This document shows, in pieces, positions 1 to 8,828 of a stretch of DNA of 64,000 bases. Each line of letters starts with the position of its first letter. The first letter of the stretch is position 1. Source of the stretch: Miltoncostaea sp963823515. GTDB taxonomy: Bacteria > Actinomycetota > Thermoleophilia > Miltoncostaeales > Miltoncostaeaceae. The position numbers and the translations under genes were made by a program. The stretch lies in assembly GCA_963823515.1 (NCBI GenBank), contig CAWGMB010000005.1:1-64000 (forward strand). Reading direction: 5' to 3'. Below the pieces are notes generated by a model. That model was given only the letters and a program-made list of their open reading frames with translations, was not told where the DNA came from and made no database searches.

Positions 1-30
1 CCGAACCGCGCGCGCCGGCGGCCTGCCGGC

Positions 31-57
31 CCCGGGGGTTGATTCAATCCCCCCGGG
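31..57. terminator. Terminator-like hairpin
   Basis: CCCGGGGG at 31-38 pairs with CCCCCGGG at 50-57, extended by TTG/CAA inside the loop. No clear T-run follows, so this is a GC-rich intrinsic-type hairpin typical of high-GC genomes. It probably closes a transcript entering from the left of the window. Confidence 0.4.
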
Positions 58-270
58 CGCGAGCCGGATCGCTCTCGAAAAGGGGGGCCGGGCACGCGCC
101 GGTTTACGCTCCCGCGGGTGACTGATTGACCGACGCCCACGGGGTGGGCGGATCGGGACCCGCGCCGGCGGCCCGCCTCGGGAGGGACTAACGAGTCGCC
201 CGGCGCCGGAGCAGAACGTGCGCGCCCCGGATCGTGAGCGGAGCGGATCTCATCACCGAGGCGGCGGGCG

Positions 271-314
271 GGACGCCTTCCCGGCCTTCAGGGGTGGAGA
301 CCGGGAAGGCGTCC
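271..314. repeat. 14-bp perfect inverted repeat in 5' leader
   Basis: GGACGCCTTCCCGG (271-284) is exactly complementary to CCGGGAAGGCGTCC (301-314), with a 16-base spacer. It lies about 45 bases before the start codon of the secreted protein gene. It could act as an attenuator or mRNA-stabilising hairpin, or be a terminator of an upstream transcript; the sequence does not decide. Confidence 0.6.
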
Positions 315-359
315 GCCATACGCTGGCGGGACTCGTCCAACTCCTGGAGAGGAAGTCAC

Positions 360-1025
360 ATGCAGACGAAGCCGATCCTCGCCGCCGCCCTCGGTGCCGC
401 GATCGCGGCCGGCGCGATCACCGCCGCCAACCTCGGGACAGGTCAGGCCGACGCCCAGTCGGGCGGGGCGGTCACGCAGGCCGACCTGAACGCCGCCAAC
501 CAGCGCTCGATCCGGGCGATCAAGCAGGGCACGTCCGTCTGGAACTCGCTCGGCAAGTACCTGGCCCCCAAGGGGACGCTGATCTCGGTCTCGACGCCGC
601 GGATCAGCCAGCAGGCCGGAACGGGGGACGGCGGCCTGCCCACCTCGGCGATCAAGAACGGGGCCGTCACCTCGACCAAGCTCTCCTCCGGCGTCCAGGC
701 CCAGCTGAACACCATCTACACGGCGGCCGTCCTGAACGCGCCGGGGCAGGAGCCGTCGCTGACCCGGGGCAAGGGGGCCACCGCCGTCACGCGGACCACA
801 GGAATCGGCACTGGTGCGTTCGACGTCTCCTTCGGCACGAACAACATCAGCGCGTGCACCTGGACGGCGTCGGTCGGGACCACGCAGCCCGGCGCGCTCA
901 CCCCGGTCTTCGCCCCGTTCTCGACCTACGCGACGCTGCTCGACAACACCACGCTCCGCGTCTTCACCTTCAACAGCGGGGCGGCCCTCGCCGACGCCCC
1001 CTTCCAGGTGCATGTGATCTGCTGA
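360..1025 (+). CDS. Secreted protein of unknown function
   Basis: 221 residues. I chose the ATG at 360 because GGAGAGGA precedes it and because it gives a signal peptide: two charged residues, then an alanine-rich hydrophobic stretch (about 5-24) ending near AQA/DAQS. The mature part is rich in Thr, Ser, Asn and Ala, includes repeated 'LNAANQ'-like and 'TSAIKNGAVTSTKL' segments of the kind seen in tail-fibre-like or surface-exposed repeat proteins, and ends in a Cys. I recognise no catalytic motif. It faces the oxidoreductase gene, with a hairpin between them. Confidence 0.7.
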   Translation: MQTKPILAAALGAAIAAGAITAANLGTGQADAQSGGAVTQADLNAANQRSIRAIKQGTSVWNSLGKYLAPKGTLISVSTPRISQQAGTGDGGLPTSAIKNGAVTSTKLSSGVQAQLNTIYTAAVLNAPGQEPSLTRGKGATAVTRTTGIGTGAFDVSFGTNNISACTWTASVGTTQPGALTPVFAPFSTYATLLDNTTLRVFTFNSGAALADAPFQVHVIC

Positions 1026-1027
1026 GG

Positions 1028-1047
1028 CGGGCGCCGCTTCGCGCCCG
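1028..1047. terminator. Hairpin between convergent genes
   Basis: CGGGCGC (1028-1034) pairs with GCGCCCG (1041-1047) around a 6-base loop, directly after the stop of the secreted protein gene and before the end of the convergent oxidoreductase gene. It is placed to serve both directions. Confidence 0.5.
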
Positions 1048-1058
1048 GGGCGAGGCCG

Positions 1059-2030
1059 TCACACGGTGATGACGACCTTGCCCCGGGCGCGGCCCTCGTG
1101 GAGATGGCGGATCGCATCCGGGGCGGCGCTCAGGGGGTACGTCCGGTCGATGACCGGGGTGACCTTCCCCGTCTCGATGAGCACCCTCAGAGCGTCCAGG
1201 TCCTCGGCCTTCTCCTTGGCGATGAAGGAGCGCAGCCTCTGGCGCACGAACGGTGACAGCGCCAGGGCCCGCAGCTGGCGATCGCTGCCCCCGAGCCACC
1301 GCCCGCCCCCTTCGCCCCCGACGATCACGAGGGTCCCGCGAGGCGTGAGGACGCGCCGGAGCCGGGACAGCGGCCGATTCCCCGCGGTGTCGATGATGAC
1401 GTCGTACCGCTGCCGGCCGTCGTCGAGATCCTCCCGGGTGTAGTCGATGACGTGGTCGGCGCCGATCGAGCGGACCAGGTCGGTCTTCGCCGTGCTGCAC
1501 ACGCCGGTCACCTCCGCCCCGAAGGCCTTGGCGATCTGCACCGCGAACGTGCCCACGCCTCCCCCGGCGCCGATGACCAGCACGCTCTGCCCCGGCTCGA
1601 CCCGCCCCACGTCGCGCACGGCCTGCAGGGCGGTGAGCGCGGACGCCGGGATCGCCGCCGCCTGCTCGAAGGTGAGGTCCGCCGGCTTGCGCGCCAACCG
1701 GTCCTCGCGGGCGCAGGCGTACTCGGCGAAGGTCCCGTCGCCGGAGCCGAAGACCTCATCCCCCGACTGCAGCCGGGTCACATCGTCACCCACCGCCTCG
1801 ACGCGCCCGGCGACGTCCGTGCCGCGGACGGGGACCTTGGGCCTGCGCAGCCCGAAGCCCATGACGCGCACCAGGTACGGCCGGCCGGCCATCAGATGCC
1901 ATACGCCGGCATCGACGCCGGCCGCGTGAACGCGCACCAGCACCTCCCCCGGCCCGGCCACGGGCGTGTCGAGGTCCTTCAGCTCGAGGACGTCGGGCGA
2001 GCCGTATCTCTCCTGGACGATGGCCTTCAT
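1059..2030 (-). CDS. MDR-family NADPH:quinone oxidoreductase-like enzyme
   Basis: 323 residues, the usual length for the medium-chain dehydrogenase/reductase quinone-oxidoreductase subgroup. An N-terminal GroES-like domain (about 25-110) is followed by a Rossmann fold with the nucleotide motif GAGGGVG at 154-160. The catalytic and structural zinc cysteines of alcohol dehydrogenases are absent, so a zinc-independent NAD(P)H-dependent reductase is expected; the substrate is unknown. The ATG at 2030 has AAGGGAGAG just upstream. Monocistronic by spacing. Confidence 0.85.
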   Translation of the reverse strand: MKAIVQERYGSPDVLELKDLDTPVAGPGEVLVRVHAAGVDAGVWHLMAGRPYLVRVMGFGLRRPKVPVRGTDVAGRVEAVGDDVTRLQSGDEVFGSGDGTFAEYACAREDRLARKPADLTFEQAAAIPASALTALQAVRDVGRVEPGQSVLVIGAGGGVGTFAVQIAKAFGAEVTGVCSTAKTDLVRSIGADHVIDYTREDLDDGRQRYDVIIDTAGNRPLSRLRRVLTPRGTLVIVGGEGGGRWLGGSDRQLRALALSPFVRQRLRSFIAKEKAEDLDALRVLIETGKVTPVIDRTYPLSAAPDAIRHLHEGRARGKVVITV

Positions 2031-2222
2031 CGCGTCTCTCCCTTCCGTGCGCGGCGGTCCGACGGCGACCGGCCGGCCCATCCGGGGCCGGCCGCCGGTT
2101 GAACAACGTGGTCACTGACCCTAGAGGCTGGAGACGATCCCGCCGGGCCGCGATCAGGGTGGGTATGCCCGGATCCGCAGAGGCTCGATGTCGCGGGCGG
2201 TCCGTAGGTCGGAGGAGGGTCG

Positions 2223-2636
2223 ATGAAGGTCGATTACGTCCGGATGTACGACGGCGCCGACGGCGATTCCCACTTCGAGGACCTGGTCCTCGAACTCGCA
2301 CGGCGGGAGTTCGCCCCGCCGGCCGCGCCGGCCATGGTGGCGAGCTTCCTGGGCACCTCGGGGACGCTGTTCTTCGGCGCCGACCCCGGGTGGGGCGGGG
2401 ACGTGCCGCATCCCTCGCCGCAGCGCCAGATCTTCTGCGTGATGCGGGGCGTCGCCGAGGTCACCGTGAGCGACGGCGAGCGGCGACGGTTCGCCGCGGG
2501 AGATCTGATCGTCCTCGACGACACCCGGGGCGTGGGGCACGCGACGCAGGTCGTCGGCACCGACGACCTGCTGCTCTTCGGCGCGATCCTCGCCGATCAG
2601 GAGCCCTCGCCGGGGGCGTCCTCCCGGGCGTCGTGA
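2223..2636 (+). CDS. Cupin-domain protein
   Basis: 137 residues. The central part (about 55-120) has a small cupin barrel pattern: a first motif around 'QIFCVMRGVAEVTVSDG' and a second with 'FAAGDLIVLDDTRGVGH'. The usual His-rich metal set is only partly present, so metal binding is uncertain. GGAGGAGGG precedes the ATG at 2223. It probably has a small-molecule binding or dioxygenase-like role; no context gene narrows it. Confidence 0.65.
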   Translation: MKVDYVRMYDGADGDSHFEDLVLELARREFAPPAAPAMVASFLGTSGTLFFGADPGWGGDVPHPSPQRQIFCVMRGVAEVTVSDGERRRFAAGDLIVLDDTRGVGHATQVVGTDDLLLFGAILADQEPSPGASSRAS

Positions 2637-2885
2637 GGAGTGTCGTCCGGACGCCACGCCGGATCTCCGGTCGCGGGCGCGGCATCCGGCAGCGAAACCC
2701 GGAGCGCATCGCGAATGTGAGCGCGCAGCCGGTGGGGAGCCGACGCCGGAGGTCGCGATCCCGCCGAGCTCTCGCCCGAGTGTCGAAGGCGGGATCCGCA
2801 CGATCGGCCGTGCATGGCGCGACGCCGTAGGGTGGCTCGCGGCACGGTGACCACCGCGCACCACGATCGAGGAGCCAGGCAACAG

Positions 2886-3683
2886 ATGACCACGACCACC
2901 GGCGACGCGCCCGAGGGCTTCAGCAAGGCCGCCGAGACCTACGACGCCGCCGTCCGACACAACATCGCCGGCTCGCAGCGGCTGGTGATGTCGCTCCCCG
3001 AGGGCGACTACGCCCGGGTGCTCGACGTGGGCTGCGGCACGGGCTTCTCATCGGCGGCGATGATCCGCCGCTTCGACGTCGCGACGCTCGTCGGGGTGGA
3101 TCCCGCCGAGGGCATGCTCGAGGTCTTCACCGCGAAGCTCGCCGAGTTCTCCGGCGTCGAGGTCGAGCTCCGCGCCGAGGGCGTCATGGAGATGAGCGTG
3201 GCTGACGGCGCCTTTGACGCCGTGATCAGCGCCATGGCCCTGCACTGGTTCCCCGACAAGCCGGGCGCCGTCGCCCGGATGGCGCGTGCGCTTCGGCCCG
3301 GCGGCGTCATGGGCATCCTCACCGCCGGTCGCGGTGGCGAGGATGCGTGGCGCGAGTTGCTCGAGCGGATCGGGGCGCCGGCGGCGTGGACCGGCTGGTT
3401 CGCCGAGAACCAGCGCGACGTTAACGAGATCGCCACCGACCTGCGCGCCGCCGGTCTCGAAGCCGTCGACATCTGGATGGAACGGCGCCGGCGCGCGACG
3501 CCCCCCGACGCGTTCATGGCCCGCACGCGATCGGTGGCCGGACACCTGCTCGGCAACCCGCCCGGTGGATTCAGCGAGCTCGACCAGCGCATCGAGGCCG
3601 CCCTGCACGCCGAATCCGGGCCGGACGGATTCGTCTACGACTACTGCAAGCTCTTCGCCGTCGCGCGCAAGCCTGAGGAGTAG
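2886..3683 (+). CDS. Class I SAM-dependent methyltransferase
   Basis: 265 residues when started at the ATG at 2886, which has GGAG upstream. SAM-binding motif I is LDVGCGTG near 46-53. An acidic post-I residue ('GVDPAEGML'), motif II near 'FDAVISAMALHWF' and motif III 'LRPGGVMGIL' follow, as in the Methyltransf_11/UbiE group. The acceptor substrate cannot be told. An earlier in-frame ATG at 2814 would add an arginine-rich tail and looks spurious. Confidence 0.8.
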   Translation: MTTTTGDAPEGFSKAAETYDAAVRHNIAGSQRLVMSLPEGDYARVLDVGCGTGFSSAAMIRRFDVATLVGVDPAEGMLEVFTAKLAEFSGVEVELRAEGVMEMSVADGAFDAVISAMALHWFPDKPGAVARMARALRPGGVMGILTAGRGGEDAWRELLERIGAPAAWTGWFAENQRDVNEIATDLRAAGLEAVDIWMERRRRATPPDAFMARTRSVAGHLLGNPPGGFSELDQRIEAALHAESGPDGFVYDYCKLFAVARKPEE

Positions 3684-3754
3684 GGGCGGGGGCACCTGAA
3701 ACCCGGCTCGGAGGACCAGGCGGACGCCGTCGGGCCATTCGGTGAGAGCTGCTC

Positions 3755-5341
3755 TCAGCCGTCGGCCAGGATCATGTCCGACGCGCGCTCCGCGATCATC
3801 ATGACCGGAGCGTGGATGTTGCCCGAGGTGATCGACGGCATCACCGACGCGTCGGCGACCCGCAGGCCCTCCACGCCTCGCACGCGCAGACCGGGGTCCA
3901 CCACCGCTCCGTCGTCGCTCCCCATGCGGCACGTCCCGCACGGGTGGTAGAGCGTCTGGCCCGTCGCCCGGGCCCAGCGCAGCAACGCATCGTCGTCTTC
4001 GGCGAGCGGACCGGGGTTCATCTCGCGTGCGATGAGCGGGGCGAGCGACGGGCGGGCCACCAGGCGCCGCGCCAGTCGGATCGCGGCGACCACGCGCGCG
4101 CGGTCCTCGGGAGCGCTCAGGAAGCGCGGGTGGATCGCGGGGGGTTGGACGGGGTCGGCGCAGACGCTGTGAATGGCTCCGACCGAGCGTGGCCGCTGCT
4201 GGATGAAGCCGATGGTCATGCCCGGTTGCCGGTCCAGGACGCGCCGGGCGGCGTTCTCGTAGCTGGCGTGCATGAACAGGAACTGCGTATCCGGGCGGTC
4301 GCCCTCGGGATCGGTCGTGACGAATCCGTGGCAGAGCGCCGGCCCCAGCGTGAGGATGCCGGTGCGCCGGACCGCGTACTGCGCCACCGCGGTCGCCAGC
4401 CGCCATCCCCGCGTGGATTCGTTGAGGCTGCGGATGCCATGGAGCCTCCAGTTCATGCGCAGGGCGTAGTGGTCGGAGTAGTTCTCACCGACGCCCGCCA
4501 GCTCGTGCCGCATCGGCACGCCGATGGAGCTCAGCACGTCCGCCCGCCCGATCCCGGAGAGCTCGAGGAGCTGAGGCGAGCGGATCGCCCCGGCCGTCAG
4601 GATCACCTCGCGCCGGGCCCGGACGTGACGCTCGGACCGTCCGTGCCTGACCCTCGCGCCGGTGCACCGGTGGCCGTCGAATGTGAGACCGAGCGCGTGG
4701 GTGTTGCTCATCACGCTCAGGTTCGGCCGTCCACGGGCGGGAGCCAGGTACGCGTCGTACGGGCTCCACCGGCGACCACGCAGCTGGTTGACCTGGTAGT
4801 AGCCGAACCCCGCCTGCTCCAGGTTGTAGTCCTCCACGAGGCGGCCGCCGTCCTCCACGGCCGCGCGCAGGAACGCATCGGCCACGGGGAAGCGCTCCCG
4901 GACCTGGGTGACGTGCAGCGGCCCGCCGCGTCCCCGTCCCCGGCCGCCCTGCGCGTAATCCTCGATTCGCCGGAAGTACGGTTCGACGTCCGCGTGCGCC
5001 CAGCCCGTCGCCCCGGCGGCGGCCCACCCGTCGTAGTCGGCGGCCTGGCCGCGCACGTACACCATGCCGTTGATGAGGCCCGACCCGCCCAGTCCGCGCC
5101 CGCTGGGCACGGGGATCGCGCGGCCGTCGGTGTCCGGATCGGGCGCGGATTCGTAGCCCCAGTTGTAGCGCGGGCTGCGCAGCAGGTGTCCGAAACCCGC
5201 GGGGATCCGAATGAACAGGCTGCGGGGCTCGCCGCCGGCCTCGACGAGCAGCACTCGGTGTCGACCGGACTCCGTCAGGCGGTTCGCGAGGATGCACCCC
5301 GCCGTGCCGCCCCCGACGATCAGGTAGTCAACATCGTCCAT
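3755..5341 (-). CDS. GMC-family oxidoreductase (choline dehydrogenase-like)
   Basis: 528 residues, a standard GMC length. The N-terminal FAD dinucleotide motif is GGGTAG (10-15), followed by 'GRGLGGSGLINGMVYVRG', the GMC signature that packs on the flavin. The C-terminal region has HPCGTCRMG and later SGNIHAP, which carry the catalytic His/Asn pair. It oxidises an alcohol group with FAD; substrate unknown (choline, an aryl alcohol or an aliphatic alcohol are all possible). AAGAGGAG precedes the chosen ATG; an upstream in-frame start would only add low-complexity sequence. Confidence 0.9.
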   Translation of the reverse strand: MDDVDYLIVGGGTAGCILANRLTESGRHRVLLVEAGGEPRSLFIRIPAGFGHLLRSPRYNWGYESAPDPDTDGRAIPVPSGRGLGGSGLINGMVYVRGQAADYDGWAAAGATGWAHADVEPYFRRIEDYAQGGRGRGRGGPLHVTQVRERFPVADAFLRAAVEDGGRLVEDYNLEQAGFGYYQVNQLRGRRWSPYDAYLAPARGRPNLSVMSNTHALGLTFDGHRCTGARVRHGRSERHVRARREVILTAGAIRSPQLLELSGIGRADVLSSIGVPMRHELAGVGENYSDHYALRMNWRLHGIRSLNESTRGWRLATAVAQYAVRRTGILTLGPALCHGFVTTDPEGDRPDTQFLFMHASYENAARRVLDRQPGMTIGFIQQRPRSVGAIHSVCADPVQPPAIHPRFLSAPEDRARVVAAIRLARRLVARPSLAPLIAREMNPGPLAEDDDALLRWARATGQTLYHPCGTCRMGSDDGAVVDPGLRVRGVEGLRVADASVMPSITSGNIHAPVMMIAERASDMILADG

Positions 5342-5671
5342 CGATGGCTCCTCTTTGTTGTGACGGCGCCCACGGTGAAATATGCACCTTCGCGCGGCCG
5401 CGCCGGCGCCGGGGGCCCCGTCCGGATACTCCGGCGCGGGAGCCCGGCGCCGGCGGGCGCCAGATCGTGGAGCAGTGGACGGCAACGGACTCGGCTGAGC
5501 TGATGCGACAGCTCGGTCGCGCCTAGCCGGCGGGGCGCAGCGCGGCGGTCCGTATCATCTGCTTGGCGACAGGCTATGCCGGGGCGGGCCGTCATCCCGT
5601 CCGCCTGAGGCGCGCGCCGCTTCACCCGGGCCTCCAGACCGGTCGCCCACCCACCGACGACGGGAGCGCCC
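5342..5671. other. Divergent intergenic region
   Basis: 330 bases between the GMC oxidoreductase (leftward) and the small membrane protein (rightward). No credible gene. It must hold both promoters; a TATCAT hexamer near 5554 could be a -10 element for the rightward gene, but no matching -35 is clear. Confidence 0.4.
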
Positions 5672-5941
5672 GTGAACGACTTCAGCCTGTTCGACCTGAT
5701 CTGGGCGATCATCGTGATCTACGCGCTCCTCGTCGCGCTCATGATCCTCGTGGCGGTCTTCGCCGACCTCCTGCGCGATCGCGAGCTGTCGGGATGGGCC
5801 AAGGCCGGGTGGGTTCTCGTGCTCTTCCTCCTGCCGGTGTTCGGCGTCCTCGCGTACGTCGTCATCCGCCATCGCGCGATCATGGAGCGCATGGGTTCCG
5901 ACCGGCACGCGGCGAAACAGGAGGATCGGGCCGCCGGCTGA
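5672..5941 (+). CDS. Small PLDc_N-type membrane protein
   Basis: 89 residues from a GTG start with CGGGAG upstream. Two hydrophobic helices (about 8-32 and 45-66) flank a short basic/acidic loop 'LRDRELSGWAKAGWVL', matching the phospholipase D-nuclease N-terminal (PLDc_N) family of short membrane proteins. A charged tail follows. These proteins have no known enzymatic activity by themselves. Confidence 0.75.
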   Translation: MNDFSLFDLIWAIIVIYALLVALMILVAVFADLLRDRELSGWAKAGWVLVLFLLPVFGVLAYVVIRHRAIMERMGSDRHAAKQEDRAAG

Positions 5942-5950
5942 GGCGGCGGA

Positions 5951-5982
5951 GCGGGCCGGCGCGCCGCCGCGTGCCGGCCCGC
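5951..5982. terminator. Hairpin between convergent genes
   Basis: GCGGGCCGGC (5951-5960) pairs with GCCGGCCCGC (5973-5982). It sits between the stops of two convergent genes and can terminate both. Confidence 0.6.
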
Positions 5983-5990
5983 AGGTCGCA

Positions 5991-6410
5991 TCAGTGGCCG
6001 CGCAGGCTCGTCTTGGCGTCCTTCCATCCCGCGGTCAGGGCGTAGATGACGGCGATCCCGAGGCCGATCGCGACCAGGCTCCACAGAGGGTCGCCGGGAG
6101 CCCACGCGATCTGGCCGATGCCGTTGATCACGACGGCGACCAGGGCGAACCAGCGCACCCACTCCTTGCCGCTGAAGAGGGCGAGGCCGGCGAGCAGCGG
6201 GACGACGCCCCAGATGGTGAGCGACCAGCCCCACGCGTCGAAGTCGGTCGTCACGAGAAGACCCGATTTCGTGACGAGGTAGACGTCGTCCTTCACGAGG
6301 GCTGCGAGCCCCTGGATGATGTCCACGGCCGCGATGGTGATCATCACGGCCGTGGCGAGCACGACCCCGCCGGACCAGTCCGACCGCCGCGGTTGATCGG
6401 TGGTGGACAC
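5991..6410 (-). CDS. Four-helix membrane protein (DUF7144-like)
   Basis: 139 residues from the GTG at 6410, which has AAGGA 8 bases upstream; an ATG 14 codons earlier lacks a ribosome site. Four hydrophobic segments separated by short loops, with 'DAWGWSLTIWGVVPLLAGLALFSG' in the middle, fit the DUF7144 family of small actinobacterial membrane proteins. Function unknown. Confidence 0.75.
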   Translation of the reverse strand: MSTTDQPRRSDWSGGVVLATAVMITIAAVDIIQGLAALVKDDVYLVTKSGLLVTTDFDAWGWSLTIWGVVPLLAGLALFSGKEWVRWFALVAVVINGIGQIAWAPGDPLWSLVAIGLGIAVIYALTAGWKDAKTSLRGH

Positions 6411-6488
6411 GATGACCGTCCTTGGAGCGTGTCGATTCGTCGAGCACCACATGACCCACGGCCCGCCCCTGCGGCCCGCCCGCGGCGC

Positions 6489-7613
6489 TCACCCGGGTGA
6501 ATCCCCACCGGGCATCTCCCGGTCCGTGAGCGCGGCGCCGATCGCGGCCGAGGCCACCGGCTCGGGCACCGGTGCGCGGCGCCACGAGCGGCGGAGGCGC
6601 CAGATGAGGAGCGCCGCCACTCCGAGCACGATCGGACCCGCGTAGGTGACGCCGCGGAAGAGGATGACGCCCGCCACGATCACGGACTGGTTCGCGTCAG
6701 GCGCGACGGCCACGAACGCCGCGGTGTAGAGCGCCTCGACCACGCCCACGCCGCCGGGGGTGAAGTTGACGATGGTCGCCAGGCGCACGAACGCATAGAC
6801 GACGGCCGAGGCTCCGATCGGCAGCACCGCCGCGTCCAGCCCGACCGCCCGCATCGAGACGGCCAGCATCAGCCCATTGAGAAGGTAGACGGCGAGCACC
6901 GCCGTCACGACCCGGCCGCCGCTGTGGGTCCAGATCTCGGTGAGCCCGTCGCGGAAGCGGACGGCCGCCTCGGCGAAGTCCTTCTCGCTGGGGCGCCGAT
7001 GAGCGATCCCCCGGGCCCATCTCACGACCCTGCCGGTGAGCGCGCCCACCCGCAGCGAGAAGGCCTCGCTGCGCAGCATCAGCCACACGAGGATCACGCC
7101 CACGATCGAGACGACGAGCCCGATGACCGCCAAGATGACCACGCCCGCGCTCAGGTCCCACTGCGCCGCCACGATCACGACCGCGACGACCGGCATGACC
7201 AGCACCACGAGGTTCGTCAGCGAGCTCGTGAACAGCCAGCTACGGGCGAAATCGTCGGTGAGGTAGCCCCACGACCGGAGCATCGCGAGTCGTGTGGCCG
7301 TGCCCGAGGGCCCGGGGACGGTGTTGGAGACGGCGGCCGCTCCCTCCACCGCCACGGCCGCGCGCTTCATCCCGAGACCCGGGATCGTGATCGCGAGCTG
7401 GGCGGCGACGAAGGACTGCGCGACCAGGAAGAGCCCGAGCAGCAGCGCGGCCGAGCCGGCCGAGACGCTGCCGAGCGCCTCGCCGACCTCCTCCAGGTTG
7501 CCCACGTTGGCCAGCAGCACCCACGCGATCAGGCCAAGCAGGAGGATCGTCAGGACGGCCCGGGCGAGCGTGTCGGGCACGTGGAGGCGCCGCCGGCCGA
7601 CCTCGGTTGTCAT
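6489..7613 (-). CDS. Flippase-like membrane protein (LPG synthase TM region family)
   Basis: 374 residues, 7-8 predicted helices. It resembles the polytopic membrane domain of lysylphosphatidylglycerol synthase/MprF and AglD (UPF0104): note 'NTVPGPSGTATRLAML' and 'NFTPGGVGVVEALYTAAF', the paired small-residue re-entrant segments of that family. No C-terminal aminoacyl-transferase domain is present, so a lipid-translocating or unknown transport role is more likely than lipid aminoacylation. GGAGGAGGAGG precedes the ATG at 7613. A second family member lies at 54.6-55.6 kb. Confidence 0.85.
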   Translation of the reverse strand: MTTEVGRRRLHVPDTLARAVLTILLLGLIAWVLLANVGNLEEVGEALGSVSAGSAALLLGLFLVAQSFVAAQLAITIPGLGMKRAAVAVEGAAAVSNTVPGPSGTATRLAMLRSWGYLTDDFARSWLFTSSLTNLVVLVMPVVAVVIVAAQWDLSAGVVILAVIGLVVSIVGVILVWLMLRSEAFSLRVGALTGRVVRWARGIAHRRPSEKDFAEAAVRFRDGLTEIWTHSGGRVVTAVLAVYLLNGLMLAVSMRAVGLDAAVLPIGASAVVYAFVRLATIVNFTPGGVGVVEALYTAAFVAVAPDANQSVIVAGVILFRGVTYAGPIVLGVAALLIWRLRRSWRRAPVPEPVASAAIGAALTDREMPGGDSPG

Positions 7614-7654
7614 GCCCTCCTCCTCCGGCGGCCGACCGCCGCCACCCGAGGCGC

Positions 7655-7834
7655 TCAGGGCCCGCCCCCGGTGAGCCTCGCGACCTCCCGGTCGGGCGCC
7701 CCGGGCTCGCGCGCCGCGACGACCACTGCCCCCACGCCGACCAGGAGCCGTGCCGTGCGGCCCATTTCCCGTAGCCACGCCGGCGCGGCGAACATGTCCC
7801 GCAGGTCGGACGGGGCCTGTGCTGTGTCGCTCAC
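7655..7834 (-). CDS. Small membrane-anchored protein, unrecognised
   Basis: 59 residues from a GTG at 7834. A short acidic start, then 'WLREMGRTARLLVGVGAVVVAA', one membrane helix with a positively charged flank, and a polar tail. It could be a free-standing small protein co-transcribed with the flippase-like gene 41 bases downstream, or the truncated first helix of a larger transporter. No clear ribosome site is seen. Confidence 0.35.
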   Translation of the reverse strand: MSDTAQAPSDLRDMFAAPAWLREMGRTARLLVGVGAVVVAAREPGAPDREVARLTGGGP

Positions 7835-8028
7835 GTCCACAGTCTCACACGCCTGCCCAGTCGCCGGGGGTGGGTCCGCCGGACCCGCCACTCGACAGGA
7901 CATCAGCGTGGCGTAGCAGCCGCTCCCAGAGAAGAAGAGTTTCCGCATCGCCTCCTACAACGGAACGGGCAGCCTCGACGATCATCCCGAGTCCGCGGCT
8001 CTCCACGGCGGCCGTGCGCCACCTTCCA

Positions 8029-8397
8029 TCACGGCGAAAGGCCGCTCCACCGGTCCGTGAAGACCGCACCGAACGCGGTCAGCGCCTCTCTCAGCCGCGG
8101 GTCGGCGATGCTGGTGTAGATCCAGAGCGCTGTGAACGTGCTGACTTCGAGCAGCCTCGGAAGCTTCTCCGTAACCGCCTCTCCTCGGACGTGGGCGAGC
8201 GCCGCCTCGGCGTCCGCGTACCACTCATCGACGTTGCAGATCCTCCCGTCCTCGCTGATGTGCCATTCGTAGGCGAGCGCGCCCGGCTCGTTCGCCCTGA
8301 CGCTGGCGATCGTCTCCTGCGCCCTGGCCTCGAACTCCTCGAGCTTGCCCTCGGCGATCGTGAGCTGGGCCACCCAGTGGATCCTGGTGTCGCTCAT
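8029..8397 (-). CDS. Antibiotic-biosynthesis-monooxygenase-like protein
   Basis: 122 residues. The ferredoxin-like ABM fold pattern is visible: 'VAQLTIAEGKLEEFEARAQETIASVRANEPGALAYEW' and 'VDEWYADAEAALAHV'. Such proteins act as quinol or heme-type monooxygenases or as small ligand-binding dimers. The start overlaps the stop of the SnoaL-like gene by four bases (ATGA), so the two are translated together. Confidence 0.75.
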   Translation of the reverse strand: MSDTRIHWVAQLTIAEGKLEEFEARAQETIASVRANEPGALAYEWHISEDGRICNVDEWYADAEAALAHVRGEAVTEKLPRLLEVSTFTALWIYTSIADPRLREALTAFGAVFTDRWSGLSP

Positions 8398-8828
8398 GCC
8401 CCCTCCTGGAGTTCGGATGATGGAACCGACGCCGACGCCGACGGTGCCACCGCCTCGCGCATGAGCGCCGAGTCGCCGAACTGCCTGAAGTGGGTCGCGC
8501 GGCCCTCGGCCATGGTCCAGACCATCGCGAAGGGGATCTCCCACGCGGTCCCGTCCGGGCGCGCGCCGGTGTGGCGTCCCATGACGAGCACGCCGTCCTC
8601 GGTGGCGACGAACCGGTCCGGCACCACTCGCCACTCGGGGCCCAGCACCTCGGCGGCTCGCTGGAAGAGGCCGATCACCTCGTCGTGGCCGCGGTAGACA
8701 TCCCCGTACGGGTACCCCTCCGGCTCGACCCACTCGATGAGCGGGTCCAGCACCGCGAGGACAGCGGGGACGTCTCCACGGCCGAAGGCCGCATACGCCT
8801 CGCGGATGATGTCAACGTCGCTGCTCAT
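8394..8828 (-). CDS. SnoaL-like (NTF2 fold) protein
   Basis: 144 residues with the SnoaL/NTF2 pattern: 'IIREAYAAFGRGDVPAVLAVLDPLIEWVEPEG', then 'YRGHDEVIGLFQRAAEVLG' and a C-terminal strand 'MVWTMAEGRATHFRQFGD'. The fold serves as a small ligand pocket, isomerase or cyclase. Pairing with an ABM-fold protein in one transcript is often seen for small-molecule detoxification or secondary metabolism genes, but the substrate is unknown. Confidence 0.8.
   Translation of the reverse strand: MSSDVDIIREAYAAFGRGDVPAVLAVLDPLIEWVEPEGYPYGDVYRGHDEVIGLFQRAAEVLGPEWRVVPDRFVATEDGVLVMGRHTGARPDGTAWEIPFAMVWTMAEGRATHFRQFGDSALMREAVAPSASASVPSSELQEGA

Larger units (their letters stand above)
1..359. other. Non-coding leader region before the first gene
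   Basis: I see no convincing gene here. The left part carries a terminator-like hairpin that probably ends a gene lying outside the window. The right part is the upstream region of the secreted protein gene and contains a 14-bp perfect inverted repeat (listed separately). Open frames crossing the region have no recognisable protein similarity. Confidence 0.5.
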
